Source: Clostridia bacterium (lineage in GTDB: Bacteria; Bacillota; Clostridia; Oscillospirales; Acutalibacteraceae). From it: a DNA stretch of 43,501 nt. The position numbers were made by a program, and so were the translations under genes. The stretch spans positions 1 through 43,501 of the forward strand of contig JAFQGI010000037.1 of assembly GCA_017415515.1 (NCBI GenBank), in the 5' to 3' direction. The notes beneath the pieces are model-generated. The model did no database searches, was not told the origin of the DNA, and was given only the letters and a program-made list of their open reading frames with translations. Below, one piece after another: positions 17,950-24,827 of this stretch (position 1 is its first letter; every line of letters starts with the position of its first letter).

Positions 17950-18086
17950 TGGTAAGGCGCCCTGGCGAATATGGCTTCGCCATATTCCCACACCAATCCT
18001 CTGTAATTGCGGGCGCTTGAACTTCGTACAGACCGCTAGTTTATGTTGCGCCCTTACGAGAATGTCGCTTTGCTCCATTCTCTCAC
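17936..18086. repeat. Family C repeats C3 and C4 with a 28-bp direct duplication
   Basis: Two units in tandem (17936-17994 and 18026-18086) each start with GTACAGACCGCTA. The first has the hairpin GAATATGGCTTCGCCATATT, the second a GAGAATG...CATTCTC hairpin. A 28-base exact direct repeat beginning GGGCGCTTGAACTTCGTACA occurs at 17921-17948 and 18011-18038; the first copy includes the stop codon of the Lgt-like gene. Confidence 0.7.
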
Positions 18087-18129
18087 AGTTCGATGCCATT
18101 GTGCAGTCTGGGCTACCGCAAAACAGAAA

Positions 18130-18145
18130 TGTTCCACGTGAAACA
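18130..18145. promoter_or_regulatory. parS site 2 (one mismatch)
   Basis: TGTTCCACGTGAAACA differs from the parS consensus at one base. It touches the terminator at 18145-18178. Confidence 0.85.
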
Positions 18146-18178
18146 AAAAAGCCGACAGCAATCGCTGTCGGCTTTTTT
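18145..18178. terminator. Bidirectional terminator
   Basis: Stem GCCGACAGC (18151-18159) and GCTGTCGGC (18164-18172) with A runs on the left and TTTTTT on the right. It can end rightward transcription from the Lgt-like gene and leftward transcription from tRNA-Arg. Confidence 0.85.
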
Positions 18179-18317
18179 AGCACCGGTGGAAGGTGATGCT
18201 TCTATGGTATGGCGGTGGGGAACGATCCCCACTTTACAATCGCCCACGTGTGAATGTAGGTTACGCCATCTTTGCAGCCAACAGATACTCGTTCACACAC
18301 AATGACTGTTGACAGCC

Positions 18318-18392
18318 TGGCACCCCCAGTAGGAATCGAACCTGCAACTGCCCCTTAGGAGGGGGCTGTTATATCCATTTAACTATGAGGGC
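18318..18392 (-). tRNA. tRNA-Arg (anticodon CCT)
   Basis: A 75-base tRNA on the minus strand with encoded CCA. The acceptor stem is GCCCTCA/TGGGGGT with one G-U at each of two positions. The D stem is GTTA/TAAC with GG in the loop. The anticodon stem is GCCCC/GGGGC with loop CTCCTAA, giving CCT, which reads AGG. The T arm GCAGG-TTCGATT-CCTAC has one mismatch. The discriminator is G, usual for arginine. A TATAAT lies just upstream (18401-18406). A TTGACA is also present but is 22 bases further, too far for a standard promoter. Confidence 0.93.
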
Positions 18393-18436
18393 GTGTTCGT
18401 ATTATAGTTTACTCATTTTAGGTGCTTTTGTCAATG

Positions 18437-18452
18437 TGTTCCATGTGAAACA
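18437..18452. promoter_or_regulatory. parS-like site 3 (two mismatches)
   Basis: TGTTCCATGTGAAACA differs from parS at two bases. It lies between the divergent tRNA-Arg and soj genes. Confidence 0.7.
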
Positions 18453-18494
18453 TTAAAATTTCCGTCATTTGCGTGTTTTTACCTCCAAAAACCA

Positions 18495-18523
18495 TTTACA
18501 CCGTCCCATTTCTGTGTTAAAAT
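18495..18523 (+). promoter_or_regulatory. Promoter of soj
   Basis: TTTACA (18495-18500), 17 bases, TAAAAT (18518-18523), about 80 bases before the soj start. Confidence 0.6.
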
Positions 18524-18605
18524 TGGTTTATTATATTAGGTAAATAAATGATTTTTGCCTTTTTTGCGGCAAAAACACAGATTTTCATAGAAACGAGGCG
18601 ACAAT

Positions 18606-19367
18606 ATGGCGAAAATACTGGCGGTCGTCACCCAAAAGGGTGGCGTGGGCAAGACCACCTCGGCGGTGAATATTGCCGCGGCCCTGGGCGAACTGGGCAA
18701 AAAAGTGCTGTTGGTGGACATCGATCCCCAAGGAAACGCCACCAGCGGCGTGGGCATCGACAAACGACAGGTCAAACAATCCACCTATCACCTGCTGGTG
18801 GGGGAGTGTGACGGCGCCGCTGCGGTGCTGAACACCGCCTTTGCCAACCTGTGGGTGATCCCCTCCAGCCTGGATCTGGCGGGCGCGGAGATCGAGATGG
18901 TGGACGTCCCCCATCGGGAAAAGCGGCTGAAAGCCGCTTTGGCTCCTTGCCGCGACCGGTTTGACTACATTCTCATTGACTGCCCCCCTGCGCTGGGGAT
19001 GTTGACCCTCAACGCCTTGGTGGCGGCGGATACCTTCCTCATCCCCGCCCAGCCGGAATATTACGCCTTGGAGGGTCTGTCCCAGCTCATCGCCACCGTG
19101 CGGCAGGTCAAGCGGCTGTATAACCCCACCTTGGAGCTGGAGGGGGTGCTGTTCACCATGTACGATGGGCGCACCCACCTGACCCAACAGGTGGTGGCGG
19201 AGGTGAAGAAATTCTTCCCTCGTCGGGTGTACGCCACCGTCATCCCCAGAACGGTGCGTCTGGCGGAAGCCCCCAGCTACGGCAAGCCCATCAACTATTA
19301 CGATAAAGCAGGCAAAGGCGCCAAGGCCTATATGGAGCTGGCAAAAGAGTTTTTGAGCCAGCAATAA
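18606..19367 (+). CDS. soj: Chromosome-partitioning ATPase ParA (Soj)
   Basis: A 253-residue ParA/MinD-family ATPase. The deviant Walker A motif KGGVGKTTS is at residues 11-19, with LLVDIDPQGNAT following and Walker B ILIDCPPALGMLTLNAL. The C-terminal blocks VIPRTVRLAEAPSYGKP and YDKAGKGAKAY are typical of chromosomal Soj. It works with Spo0J at parS to control DnaA and segregate origins. GAGGCGACAAT precedes the ATG. The spo0J gene follows after 119 bases that contain a truncated family A repeat. Confidence 0.97.
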   Translation: MAKILAVVTQKGGVGKTTSAVNIAAALGELGKKVLLVDIDPQGNATSGVGIDKRQVKQSTYHLLVGECDGAAAVLNTAFANLWVIPSSLDLAGAEIEMVDVPHREKRLKAALAPCRDRFDYILIDCPPALGMLTLNALVAADTFLIPAQPEYYALEGLSQLIATVRQVKRLYNPTLELEGVLFTMYDGRTHLTQQVVAEVKKFFPRRVYATVIPRTVRLAEAPSYGKPINYYDKAGKGAKAYMELAKEFLSQQ

Positions 19368-19378
19368 AGACGGATAAT

Positions 19379-19458
19379 AAGGCTCCCTATTGAGGAAGCC
19401 GGCCCTCCGTCTTTTCGCCTACGGCGAACATCCACCCCCTTTTAGGCAAGGGGGGCAC
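19379..19458. repeat. Family A partial repeat A5
   Basis: AAGGCTCCCTATTGAGGAAG at the left, CGCCTACGGCG hairpin in the middle and CCCCCTTTTAGGCAAGGGGG at the right. It looks like a diverged, shortened copy lying between soj and spo0J. Confidence 0.55.
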
Positions 19459-19486
19459 ATCCTATTTGAAAAGGAGAAAAAACAGT

Positions 19487-20341
19487 ATGGCTAACAAAAT
19501 CGGCGGCCTCGGCCGCGGCTTAGATGCGCTGTTTGCGCAGAATACGCTGGAGGACGGCAACACCACCGTCACCCTGCCCTTGGATGAGATCATCCCCAAT
19601 CGGGAGCAGCCCCGTAAGCAGTTTGATGAGGAGGCGCTGGCGGATCTGTCCGCCTCCATCGCCCAGCACGGCGTGCTGCAACCCCTGTTGGTGCGTCCCA
19701 TGCCGGACGGCAGCTATCAGCTGGTGGCGGGCGAGCGCCGTTGGCGTGCCAGCCGCATGGCGGGTCTGACCGAGGTGCCTGTGGTCATCCGCGACATGGA
19801 TGAGCAGGAGTCTGCCGAGTTGGCGCTGATCGAAAACCTGCAACGGGAAGATCTCAACCCTATGGAGGAGGCCATCGGCTACCGCACCCTGATGGAGAGC
19901 TACGGCATGACCCAGGAGCAGACCGCCCAGGTGGTGAACAAATCCCGCCCTGCGGTGGCAAACGCCCTGCGTTTGCTCCAGTTGCCGGAGGCGGTCGCCG
20001 ATCTGGTGGCTTCCGGCAAGTTAGCCGCCGGTCACGCCCGCACCGTGCTGGCCTTCGAGGGGGAGGAGGCGCAGATCGCCGCCGCCACCGCCGCCGTGGA
20101 CAAGGGTCTGTCCGTCCGCGAGCTGGAAAAGATGGCGAAGGCCGCCAAAGCGAAACCCCGCCAGCCCAAAGAGCCGAAAAAGCACGACAGCTTCTATGAC
20201 GAGGTGGCGCTGTCCCTGAAAGAGGCGCTGGGTCGTCAGGTGAAGGTGGCCGTGGGCGGCAAGGGCGGCACCCTGCAGGTGGAGTTTTTCGACGCCGAAG
20301 ATTTACGCTATCTCGCCAAAAAGTTGGCGGAAGACAACTGA
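19487..20341 (+). CDS. parB: Chromosome-partitioning protein ParB (Spo0J)
   Basis: Spo0J/ParB (284 residues) is the CTP-dependent DNA clamp that loads at parS and spreads. The N-terminal GGLGRGLDALF is the Soj-stimulating motif. The CTP-binding site is GERRWRASRMAGL, followed by ALIENLQREDLNPMEEA. The helix-turn-helix is near MTQEQTAQVVNKSRPAVANALRLL (split across residues 140-165). The C-terminal dimerisation domain is short. I start at the ATG at 19487 with AAGGAG eleven bases upstream. The last 22-base coding block is duplicated just downstream (see findings). Confidence 0.97.
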   Translation: MANKIGGLGRGLDALFAQNTLEDGNTTVTLPLDEIIPNREQPRKQFDEEALADLSASIAQHGVLQPLLVRPMPDGSYQLVAGERRWRASRMAGLTEVPVVIRDMDEQESAELALIENLQREDLNPMEEAIGYRTLMESYGMTQEQTAQVVNKSRPAVANALRLLQLPEAVADLVASGKLAAGHARTVLAFEGEEAQIAAATAAVDKGLSVRELEKMAKAAKAKPRQPKEPKKHDSFYDEVALSLKEALGRQVKVAVGGKGGTLQVEFFDAEDLRYLAKKLAEDN

Positions 20342-20492
20342 TTATCTGCACCCTTTTGGTGTGACTATCTCGCCAAAAAGTTGGCGAATGAGTAATTAGT
20401 AATGAGTAATGAGTAATTAGGGTAGCGGCTACCGATGCGTAGAAATGACGTTCATTCCTCATTCCTCATTTTCTATATACGGAGAGTATACT

Positions 20493-21236
20493 ATGAGCGA
20501 AATTATACAGTCTGAATACAAAATGGCGGTCAAAGTGGCTTCTTTTGACACCGACAGCGCCGATCGGATGCGTCTGTCTGCCGTCCTGCGGTATCAGCAG
20601 GAGGCGGGGGAGCAGCACCTTGGCCCTGCGGGTTTGGGCTGGCGTGACCTGAGCGGTCACGGCATCGCCTTTGTGGCCTCCCGTTGGCACGCGGTGATCC
20701 ACCGCCTGCCCCGCTTGGAGGAGGAGGTCACCCTCACCACCTGGCACCGCGACCGCAAAGGCCCCCGCTTTTTCCGTTGCTACGAGTGGCGGGACGCCGA
20801 GGGGCTCTTGCTCATCGAGAGTGTGATGCAGTTTGCGCTGGTGTCGGTCACCGATCACCGCCTGCTGCGCGGCGACGAGTTTATGGCGCTGGCCCCCTTG
20901 CCGGATGCCCCCCACGGGGTGGGCTGTCCCGACCCTGCCCGCTTCACCCTCACCGAGCCCACCGCCGCCGGCACCTATGAGGTGCGTTGGTCGGACATCG
21001 ACCGCAACGGGCACATGAACAACACCCGCTATGCCGATCTGGCCTGGGATTTTCTGCCGGTGCCGTTCCAAGGATGTGAGCCCCACGACGTGGAGCTGTA
21101 TTTTGCCGGCGAGAGCCGTCAGCGGGATCTGCTCTCGGCGGTGGTGTCCTTGGAGGGCGAGGATACCGTCTGCGTGGCGGCAGACACCGACCGTGGCCGC
21201 ACCTTTGCGGCCAAGATCACGTTTTGTAACCGCTAA
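20493..21236 (+). CDS. Acyl-[acyl-carrier-protein] thioesterase
   Basis: A 247-residue FatA/FatB-type thioesterase with two hot-dog domains. It would release free fatty acids from acyl-ACP in the cytoplasm. The N-terminal domain includes DSADRMRLSAVLRYQQEAGE and the C-terminal one WSDIDRNGHMNNTRYADLAW, where the N-x-H-x-NN pattern carries the catalytic Asn and His. The start ATG has GGAGAG upstream. Bacterial members are common in gut Clostridia. No fatty-acid synthesis genes are nearby. A D-type repeat follows. Confidence 0.9.
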   Translation: MSEIIQSEYKMAVKVASFDTDSADRMRLSAVLRYQQEAGEQHLGPAGLGWRDLSGHGIAFVASRWHAVIHRLPRLEEEVTLTTWHRDRKGPRFFRCYEWRDAEGLLLIESVMQFALVSVTDHRLLRGDEFMALAPLPDAPHGVGCPDPARFTLTEPTAAGTYEVRWSDIDRNGHMNNTRYADLAWDFLPVPFQGCEPHDVELYFAGESRQRDLLSAVVSLEGEDTVCVAADTDRGRTFAAKITFCNR

Positions 21237-21261
21237 TTCCATCCTGTTCGCAATTCTCGGT

Positions 21262-21386
21262 GGCTATTTTTTCGCCAACATCGCCCAAAACGTTCGGCAA
21301 TACATACAGTATCGCCTGTGTTTTTGACCTTTCTTGACAAAAAACGATCTCACCGATCATCACAAACCGATGTAATCAGCGGTTAC
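21262..21386 (+). repeat. 125-bp structured repeat D2
   Basis: Starts GGCTATTTTTTCGCC and ends CAGCGGTTAC, the same length as D1 and aligning without gaps. The central hairpin GGCAATAC/GTATCGCC keeps its shape with one mismatch. The Shine-Dalgarno site of the next gene begins immediately after the repeat. Confidence 0.65.
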
Positions 21387-21399
21387 GGAGGTGCAAACC

Positions 21400-22140
21400 T
21401 TGGACTTTAACGAAGCAGTTGCCCGTGTGCGGGAGGGGGATCTCCCCACCCAGAGCATCGGGGTGCTGAAAGAAAAACCCCTCCATGCCACCCTCAAATG
21501 GTGGCTGGATGACAACCCCGCCCACCACGAGATCCCCCTGCCCTGCGGCAAGGTGGCGGATATTTTCGACGGCACCACCGTCACCGAGGTGCAGACCGGC
21601 AGTTTTTCGCCCCTACGGGGAAAATTGGAGGTTTTGCTGGACGAATATCCCGTTTTGGTGGTGCATCCGTTGGTGCGGCGCAAATATCTCACCTGGATCG
21701 ACCCCGACACAGGGGAAACCTCCCCTGCGCGTAAAAGTCCTCGTATCGGGAGCTTTGCCGATGGCGGCAAAGAGCTGATTTATCTGTTGCCGCTGCTGGA
21801 TCACCCCAACCTGACGGTGCGGCTGGTGCTCATCGACGCGGAGGAACAACGGGTTGCCGACGGCTGGGGCAACGGCGGCAAGCGGGGCAGCCATCGGGCG
21901 GTGCTGCTGCCGCTTTCGGTGGAGGACACCCTGGATTTGCGGTGTTCTGCCGACTATGCCGCCCTCATTCCGACGGGTCTGCCTGCCGCCTTCACTGCCG
22001 CCCGGTTTGGTAAGGCGGCGAAGATGCAAGGCCGCAACCTGAACGGCACGCTGAAGGTGCTGCTTGACCGCGGTGTGCTCAAACGGGAGAAAAAAGAGGG
22101 CAACGCGTGGGTGTATGAGAGAATGAGTAATGAGGAATGA
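21400..22140 (+). CDS. Conserved hypothetical protein, possible PD-(D/E)xK nuclease fold
   Basis: A 246-residue protein of a family I recognise only as conserved in Clostridia. The segment from 44 to 75 (HHEIPLP, VADIF, TEVQTGSF, LRGKL) has the E...D...ExQ...K arrangement of PD-(D/E)xK nucleases. The C-terminal 60 residues look like a winged helix. Function is inferred only. I choose the TTG at 21400 because GGAGGTG ends six bases before it; the upstream GTG at 21391 lies inside that site. The last residues (RMSNEE) are encoded by the AATGAGGAATGAG heptamer repeat. Confidence 0.6.
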   Translation: MDFNEAVARVREGDLPTQSIGVLKEKPLHATLKWWLDDNPAHHEIPLPCGKVADIFDGTTVTEVQTGSFSPLRGKLEVLLDEYPVLVVHPLVRRKYLTWIDPDTGETSPARKSPRIGSFADGGKELIYLLPLLDHPNLTVRLVLIDAEEQRVADGWGNGGKRGSHRAVLLPLSVEDTLDLRCSADYAALIPTGLPAAFTAARFGKAAKMQGRNLNGTLKVLLDRGVLKREKKEGNAWVYERMSNEE

Positions 22141-22167
22141 GGAATGCACCAACCTCGGATAGACACC

Positions 22168-22214
22168 GTAGGGGCGGATATTATCCGCCCGCGGGCGGCA
22201 GGTTGCCGCCCCTA
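22168..22214. repeat. Family B repeat B3
   Basis: GTAGGGGCGGATATTATCCG at the left and GCGGCAGGTTGCCGCCCCTA at the right, forming a compound palindrome. Confidence 0.7.
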
Positions 22215-22235
22215 CGATCACGCACCAACCACATC

Positions 22236-22393
22236 AAGCCTTCCCCTCGAGGGGAAGGGGGACCGCCGAACGGCGGTGGATGAGGTGGTCGCGGTGCGAT
22301 GGGGTTTGTACAGACCTCATTAACGCCGACTGCGTCGGCTACACCTCATCAGTCACGGCTATCGCCGTGCCAGCTTCCCCTCAAGGGGAAGCC
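22236..22393. repeat. Family A repeat A6
   Basis: AAGCCTTCCCCTCGAGGGGA, the hairpin ACCGCCGAACGGCGGT, GGATGAGGTGG, then CACCTCATCAGTCACGGC with hairpin CACGGCTATCGCCGTG, and CTTCCCCTCAAGGGGAAG. Both inverted ends are present. It fills most of the 379-bp gap before queT. Confidence 0.8.
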
Positions 22394-22408
22394 TTACACC
22401 CTTATCTC

Positions 22409-22440
22409 CATTGAGAGCGTCTCAATGTTTTCGTTCTATT
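22409..22440 (+). terminator. Possible terminator before the queT leader
   Basis: Perfect 8-bp stem CATTGAGA/TCTCAATG with loop GCG, followed by TTTTCGTTCTATTTTT. It may insulate the queT leader from upstream transcription. Confidence 0.5.
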
Positions 22441-22468
22441 TTTAATTGTCGGCGCTGCGCGCCGACGA

Positions 22469-22507
22469 GTCAGTTCGTAACCATCCTGACTTTAAACAAA
22501 ACTAAGG
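22469..22507 (+). ncRNA. preQ1-I riboswitch
   Basis: The 5' leader of queT contains stem GTCAG/CTGAC with loop TTCGTAACCATC, then the A-rich tail TTTAAACAAAACTAAGG. This matches the compact class I preQ1 aptamer, and the AACTAAGGAG at its end includes the Shine-Dalgarno site of queT. Ligand binding would therefore hide the ribosome site, a translational switch. A very GC-rich hairpin GTCGGCGC/GCGCCGAC (22448-22466) lies directly upstream. The downstream gene encodes the expected transporter. Confidence 0.85.
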
Positions 22508-22519
22508 AGTGTATACTTA

Positions 22520-23122
22520 ATGAACCACAAGAAAAGCGGGCGGTCGAGGACGCCCGCCCCTACACGCACCAACCCCCATCGTGCAAGCGACAGCATTCGC
22601 TTTCTCACCATCACAGGTGTCATCGCCGGCCTCTACACCGCGCTGACGCTGGTGCTGGCGCCCCTCTCCTTCGGCATCGTGCAGTGCCGTCTGGCGGAGG
22701 CGCTGACCATTTTGGCGGCCTACCATCCCGCCGCCGTTTCTGGGCTGACGGTGGGCTGTGCTCTTTCCAATATGGTGGGGCTTGCCATGGGCGCCAACGT
22801 GGCGGGTGCGCTGGACATCCTCCTCGGCACCCTCGCCACCGGTTTGGCGGCGTGGTTGTCCTACCGCCTGCGGCATATCCGCCCGGGTGGTCTGCCGATT
22901 CTTTCCACCATACCCCCCGTGGTGCTCAACGCCCTCATCATCGGCACTGAGCTGACGGTGGTGCTGGGTCCCGTCAACGCCACCACCTGGTTGATGTGGA
23001 TGGGCTCGGTAGCGGTAGGACAGCTCATCGCCTGCGTGGGCGGCGGTTTGATCCTCGCCTATTCCTTCCAAAAAAGCGGGCTGGATCATCAATTACGCAA
23101 TAATTCATTTACAAATAGATAA
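22520..23122 (+). CDS. queT: Queuosine precursor ECF transporter S component QueT
   Basis: A 200-residue membrane protein of the QueT family, the substrate-binding subunit of an ECF transporter for queuosine precursors such as preQ1. The family block ALTLVLAPLSFGIVQCRLAEAL is followed by GCALSNMVG and a DILLGTLATGLAA block. The preQ1 riboswitch upstream supports the substrate. Residues 6-15 (SGRSRTPAPT) are read from a family B repeat. The conserved part begins near residue 27, so the N-terminus is extended by repeat sequence. The shared ECF energising subunits are not in the window. Confidence 0.88.
   Translation: MNHKKSGRSRTPAPTRTNPHRASDSIRFLTITGVIAGLYTALTLVLAPLSFGIVQCRLAEALTILAAYHPAAVSGLTVGCALSNMVGLAMGANVAGALDILLGTLATGLAAWLSYRLRHIRPGGLPILSTIPPVVLNALIIGTELTVVLGPVNATTWLMWMGSVAVGQLIACVGGGLILAYSFQKSGLDHQLRNNSFTNR
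22536..22563 (-). repeat. Family B repeat B4, inside queT
   Basis: On the minus strand GTAGGGGCGGGCGTCC, then TCGACCGCCCGC. It is nearly identical to B1 (8571-8599) but inverted, and it is translated as codons 6-15 of queT. Confidence 0.75.
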
Positions 23123-23163
23123 TTTTGTAGTATTTTATACTCTTTGTATAGGAGAAATCCCTT

Positions 23164-24099
23164 ATGAAACAGGTTTTCAAGCAATATCGTGCCGTGGCGG
23201 CCATGTTGGCGGCCATCCTGCTGTTGTCGGTGGGACTGACCGTTTTGACCGGCGGTTTTTCGTTCGGCTCGGAGCAAGCCGATGGAAAAACCGTTCTCGC
23301 CACCACCTATCCCATTTACGTGGCGGCGCAGAACGTTCTCGGTGACGACACCTCCGTGACCCTTCATCGGCTGGACGGCGTAGCATCGGGATGCCTTCAC
23401 GATTATCAGCTATCCCCCTCCGATCGCCGCCGCGCCCAAGAGGCGGATCTCATTCTGATGAATGGGGCGGGGGCAGAGATCTTTTTGCACGGCTTGATAG
23501 AAGAGAGCAAGTGTGTGGACACCTCCGCCAACTTGGATTTGCTGTGCGCGGAGCACGATCACGACCACGCCGAGGGCGACCATCACCACGAGGAAGCCTA
23601 CAACGAGCATATTTGGCTCAGCCCTGCCCGCTATGCCAAGCAGGTGGAGGCGGTGCTCAAAGCGCTGTGTATCCTCAACCCCGAGATGACCGCCGTATAT
23701 GAGGGCAACGCCTATACCTATTATCGGAAGATCGACCGCATCGCCTTTGAGGTCGAGACCTATCGCCGTGCATTGAGCGGCAAACCCTGTATCCTCTTCC
23801 ACGATTCTATGAGCTATCTCGCCGCCGATTTGGGGCTGGACGTGAAGCTGACCCTCTCGGTGGAGGGGGAGAGCGGTCTCTCCGCCGCCGACCTGCGGCA
23901 GGTGGAGGCGCTGGCGGCAGAATTCCCCGACCTGCTGCTTTTTTACGATGGCCAGTATCCCCAGCGCTATGACGGTGTGGGTGGCACCGCCGTGGTGCTG
24001 AATACCGCCGTGATTGGGGAAGGCACCGCCGACGATTGGCTAACCGCGATGCAACACAACATGAAGGAAATTCAGAAAGTAACGGGGGTGAGTCCGTGA
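23164..24099 (+). CDS. znuA: Zinc ABC transporter substrate-binding protein ZnuA/AdcA-like
   Basis: A 311-residue cluster A-I metal-binding protein. Likely metal ligands are His in CLHDYQLSPSD, His in NEHIWLSP, His in FHDSMSYLA and Asp in FYDGQYPQR. A His-rich loop (EHDHDHAEGDHHHEE) typical of zinc carriers lies in the middle. The N-terminus has a hydrophobic segment but no lipobox cysteine, so it may be anchored by that helix or secreted. AGGAGAAATCC precedes the ATG. Its stop overlaps the znuC GTG. No Zur box was seen by eye. Confidence 0.9.
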   Translation: MKQVFKQYRAVAAMLAAILLLSVGLTVLTGGFSFGSEQADGKTVLATTYPIYVAAQNVLGDDTSVTLHRLDGVASGCLHDYQLSPSDRRRAQEADLILMNGAGAEIFLHGLIEESKCVDTSANLDLLCAEHDHDHAEGDHHHEEAYNEHIWLSPARYAKQVEAVLKALCILNPEMTAVYEGNAYTYYRKIDRIAFEVETYRRALSGKPCILFHDSMSYLAADLGLDVKLTLSVEGESGLSAADLRQVEALAAEFPDLLLFYDGQYPQRYDGVGGTAVVLNTAVIGEGTADDWLTAMQHNMKEIQKVTGVSP

Positions 24100-24827
24100 G
24101 CCATTGTGGACTCCATTGTTTGAAAATCGAACACATCACCGTCCGCGCCTCGGGTCAGACCCTGGTGGAGGACGTGAGCCTCCACGCCCACTGCGGCGAG
24201 ATCACCGCCGTCATTGGGCGCAACGGCGCAGGAAAATCCACCTTATTTAAGGCTATCCTGGACGAGATCCCCCACGAGGGCGAGGTGGTGTTTACCGGTC
24301 ACAACGGCACCCCCTCCAAGCGGCGCCCCAAGATCGGCTACGTTCCTCAATCCTTGAATATCGACGGCGGCAATCCTGCCGCGGTGCTGGACATTGCGGT
24401 GGCCTATACCTCCCGCTGGCCTGCCTTTTTGCCTGTACCCGGTCGCATTCGAGCCAGATTGAAAAAGCATTTTGCCCGCTTTGATGCCGCTGATCTGCTG
24501 GACAAGCAGGCGGGCCGCCTCTCCGGCGGCGAGTGGCAACGGGTGCTTTTGGCCATCGCCACCTATCCTCATCCCGATATGCTGGTGCTGGACGAGCCGG
24601 TGTCCGGCGTGGACACCGCGGGTCTTTCCCGCTTTTACGAGCTTTTGGAACAACTGCGTAAAGAAGATATGGTGATCCTCATCATCTCCCACGACCTTGC
24701 CTTCGTCCGTGCCCATGCCGATCGGGTGGCGCTGCTGGACGGCAAGGTGCTGGCAAAGGGAGCTCCCGCCGACGTGTTTGCCTCCGATGCCTTTCAAAAG
24801 GCGTTTGTGATGGGAGGTGAGCGGTGA
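24096..24827 (+). CDS. znuC: Zinc ABC transporter ATP-binding protein ZnuC
   Basis: A 243-residue ABC ATPase that powers zinc uptake with ZnuB. Walker A is GRNGAGKST, the signature is LSGGEWQRVLLA, Walker B is MLVLDEPVSGVD and the H-loop is IISHD. I choose the GTG at 24096, which overlaps the znuA stop (GTGA) and has GGGGGTG seven bases upstream. An ATG at 24036 in the same frame would overlap znuA by 64 bases without support. Its stop overlaps the znuB start region, so all three genes are coupled. Confidence 0.93.
   Translation: MSHCGLHCLKIEHITVRASGQTLVEDVSLHAHCGEITAVIGRNGAGKSTLFKAILDEIPHEGEVVFTGHNGTPSKRRPKIGYVPQSLNIDGGNPAAVLDIAVAYTSRWPAFLPVPGRIRARLKKHFARFDAADLLDKQAGRLSGGEWQRVLLAIATYPHPDMLVLDEPVSGVDTAGLSRFYELLEQLRKEDMVILIISHDLAFVRAHADRVALLDGKVLAKGAPADVFASDAFQKAFVMGGER

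Noticed and set aside
18401-18434. Full tRNA-Arg promoter TTGACA-TATAAT
   Set aside because: The two elements are 22 bases apart, too far for a standard sigma-A promoter, so only the -10 is noted.
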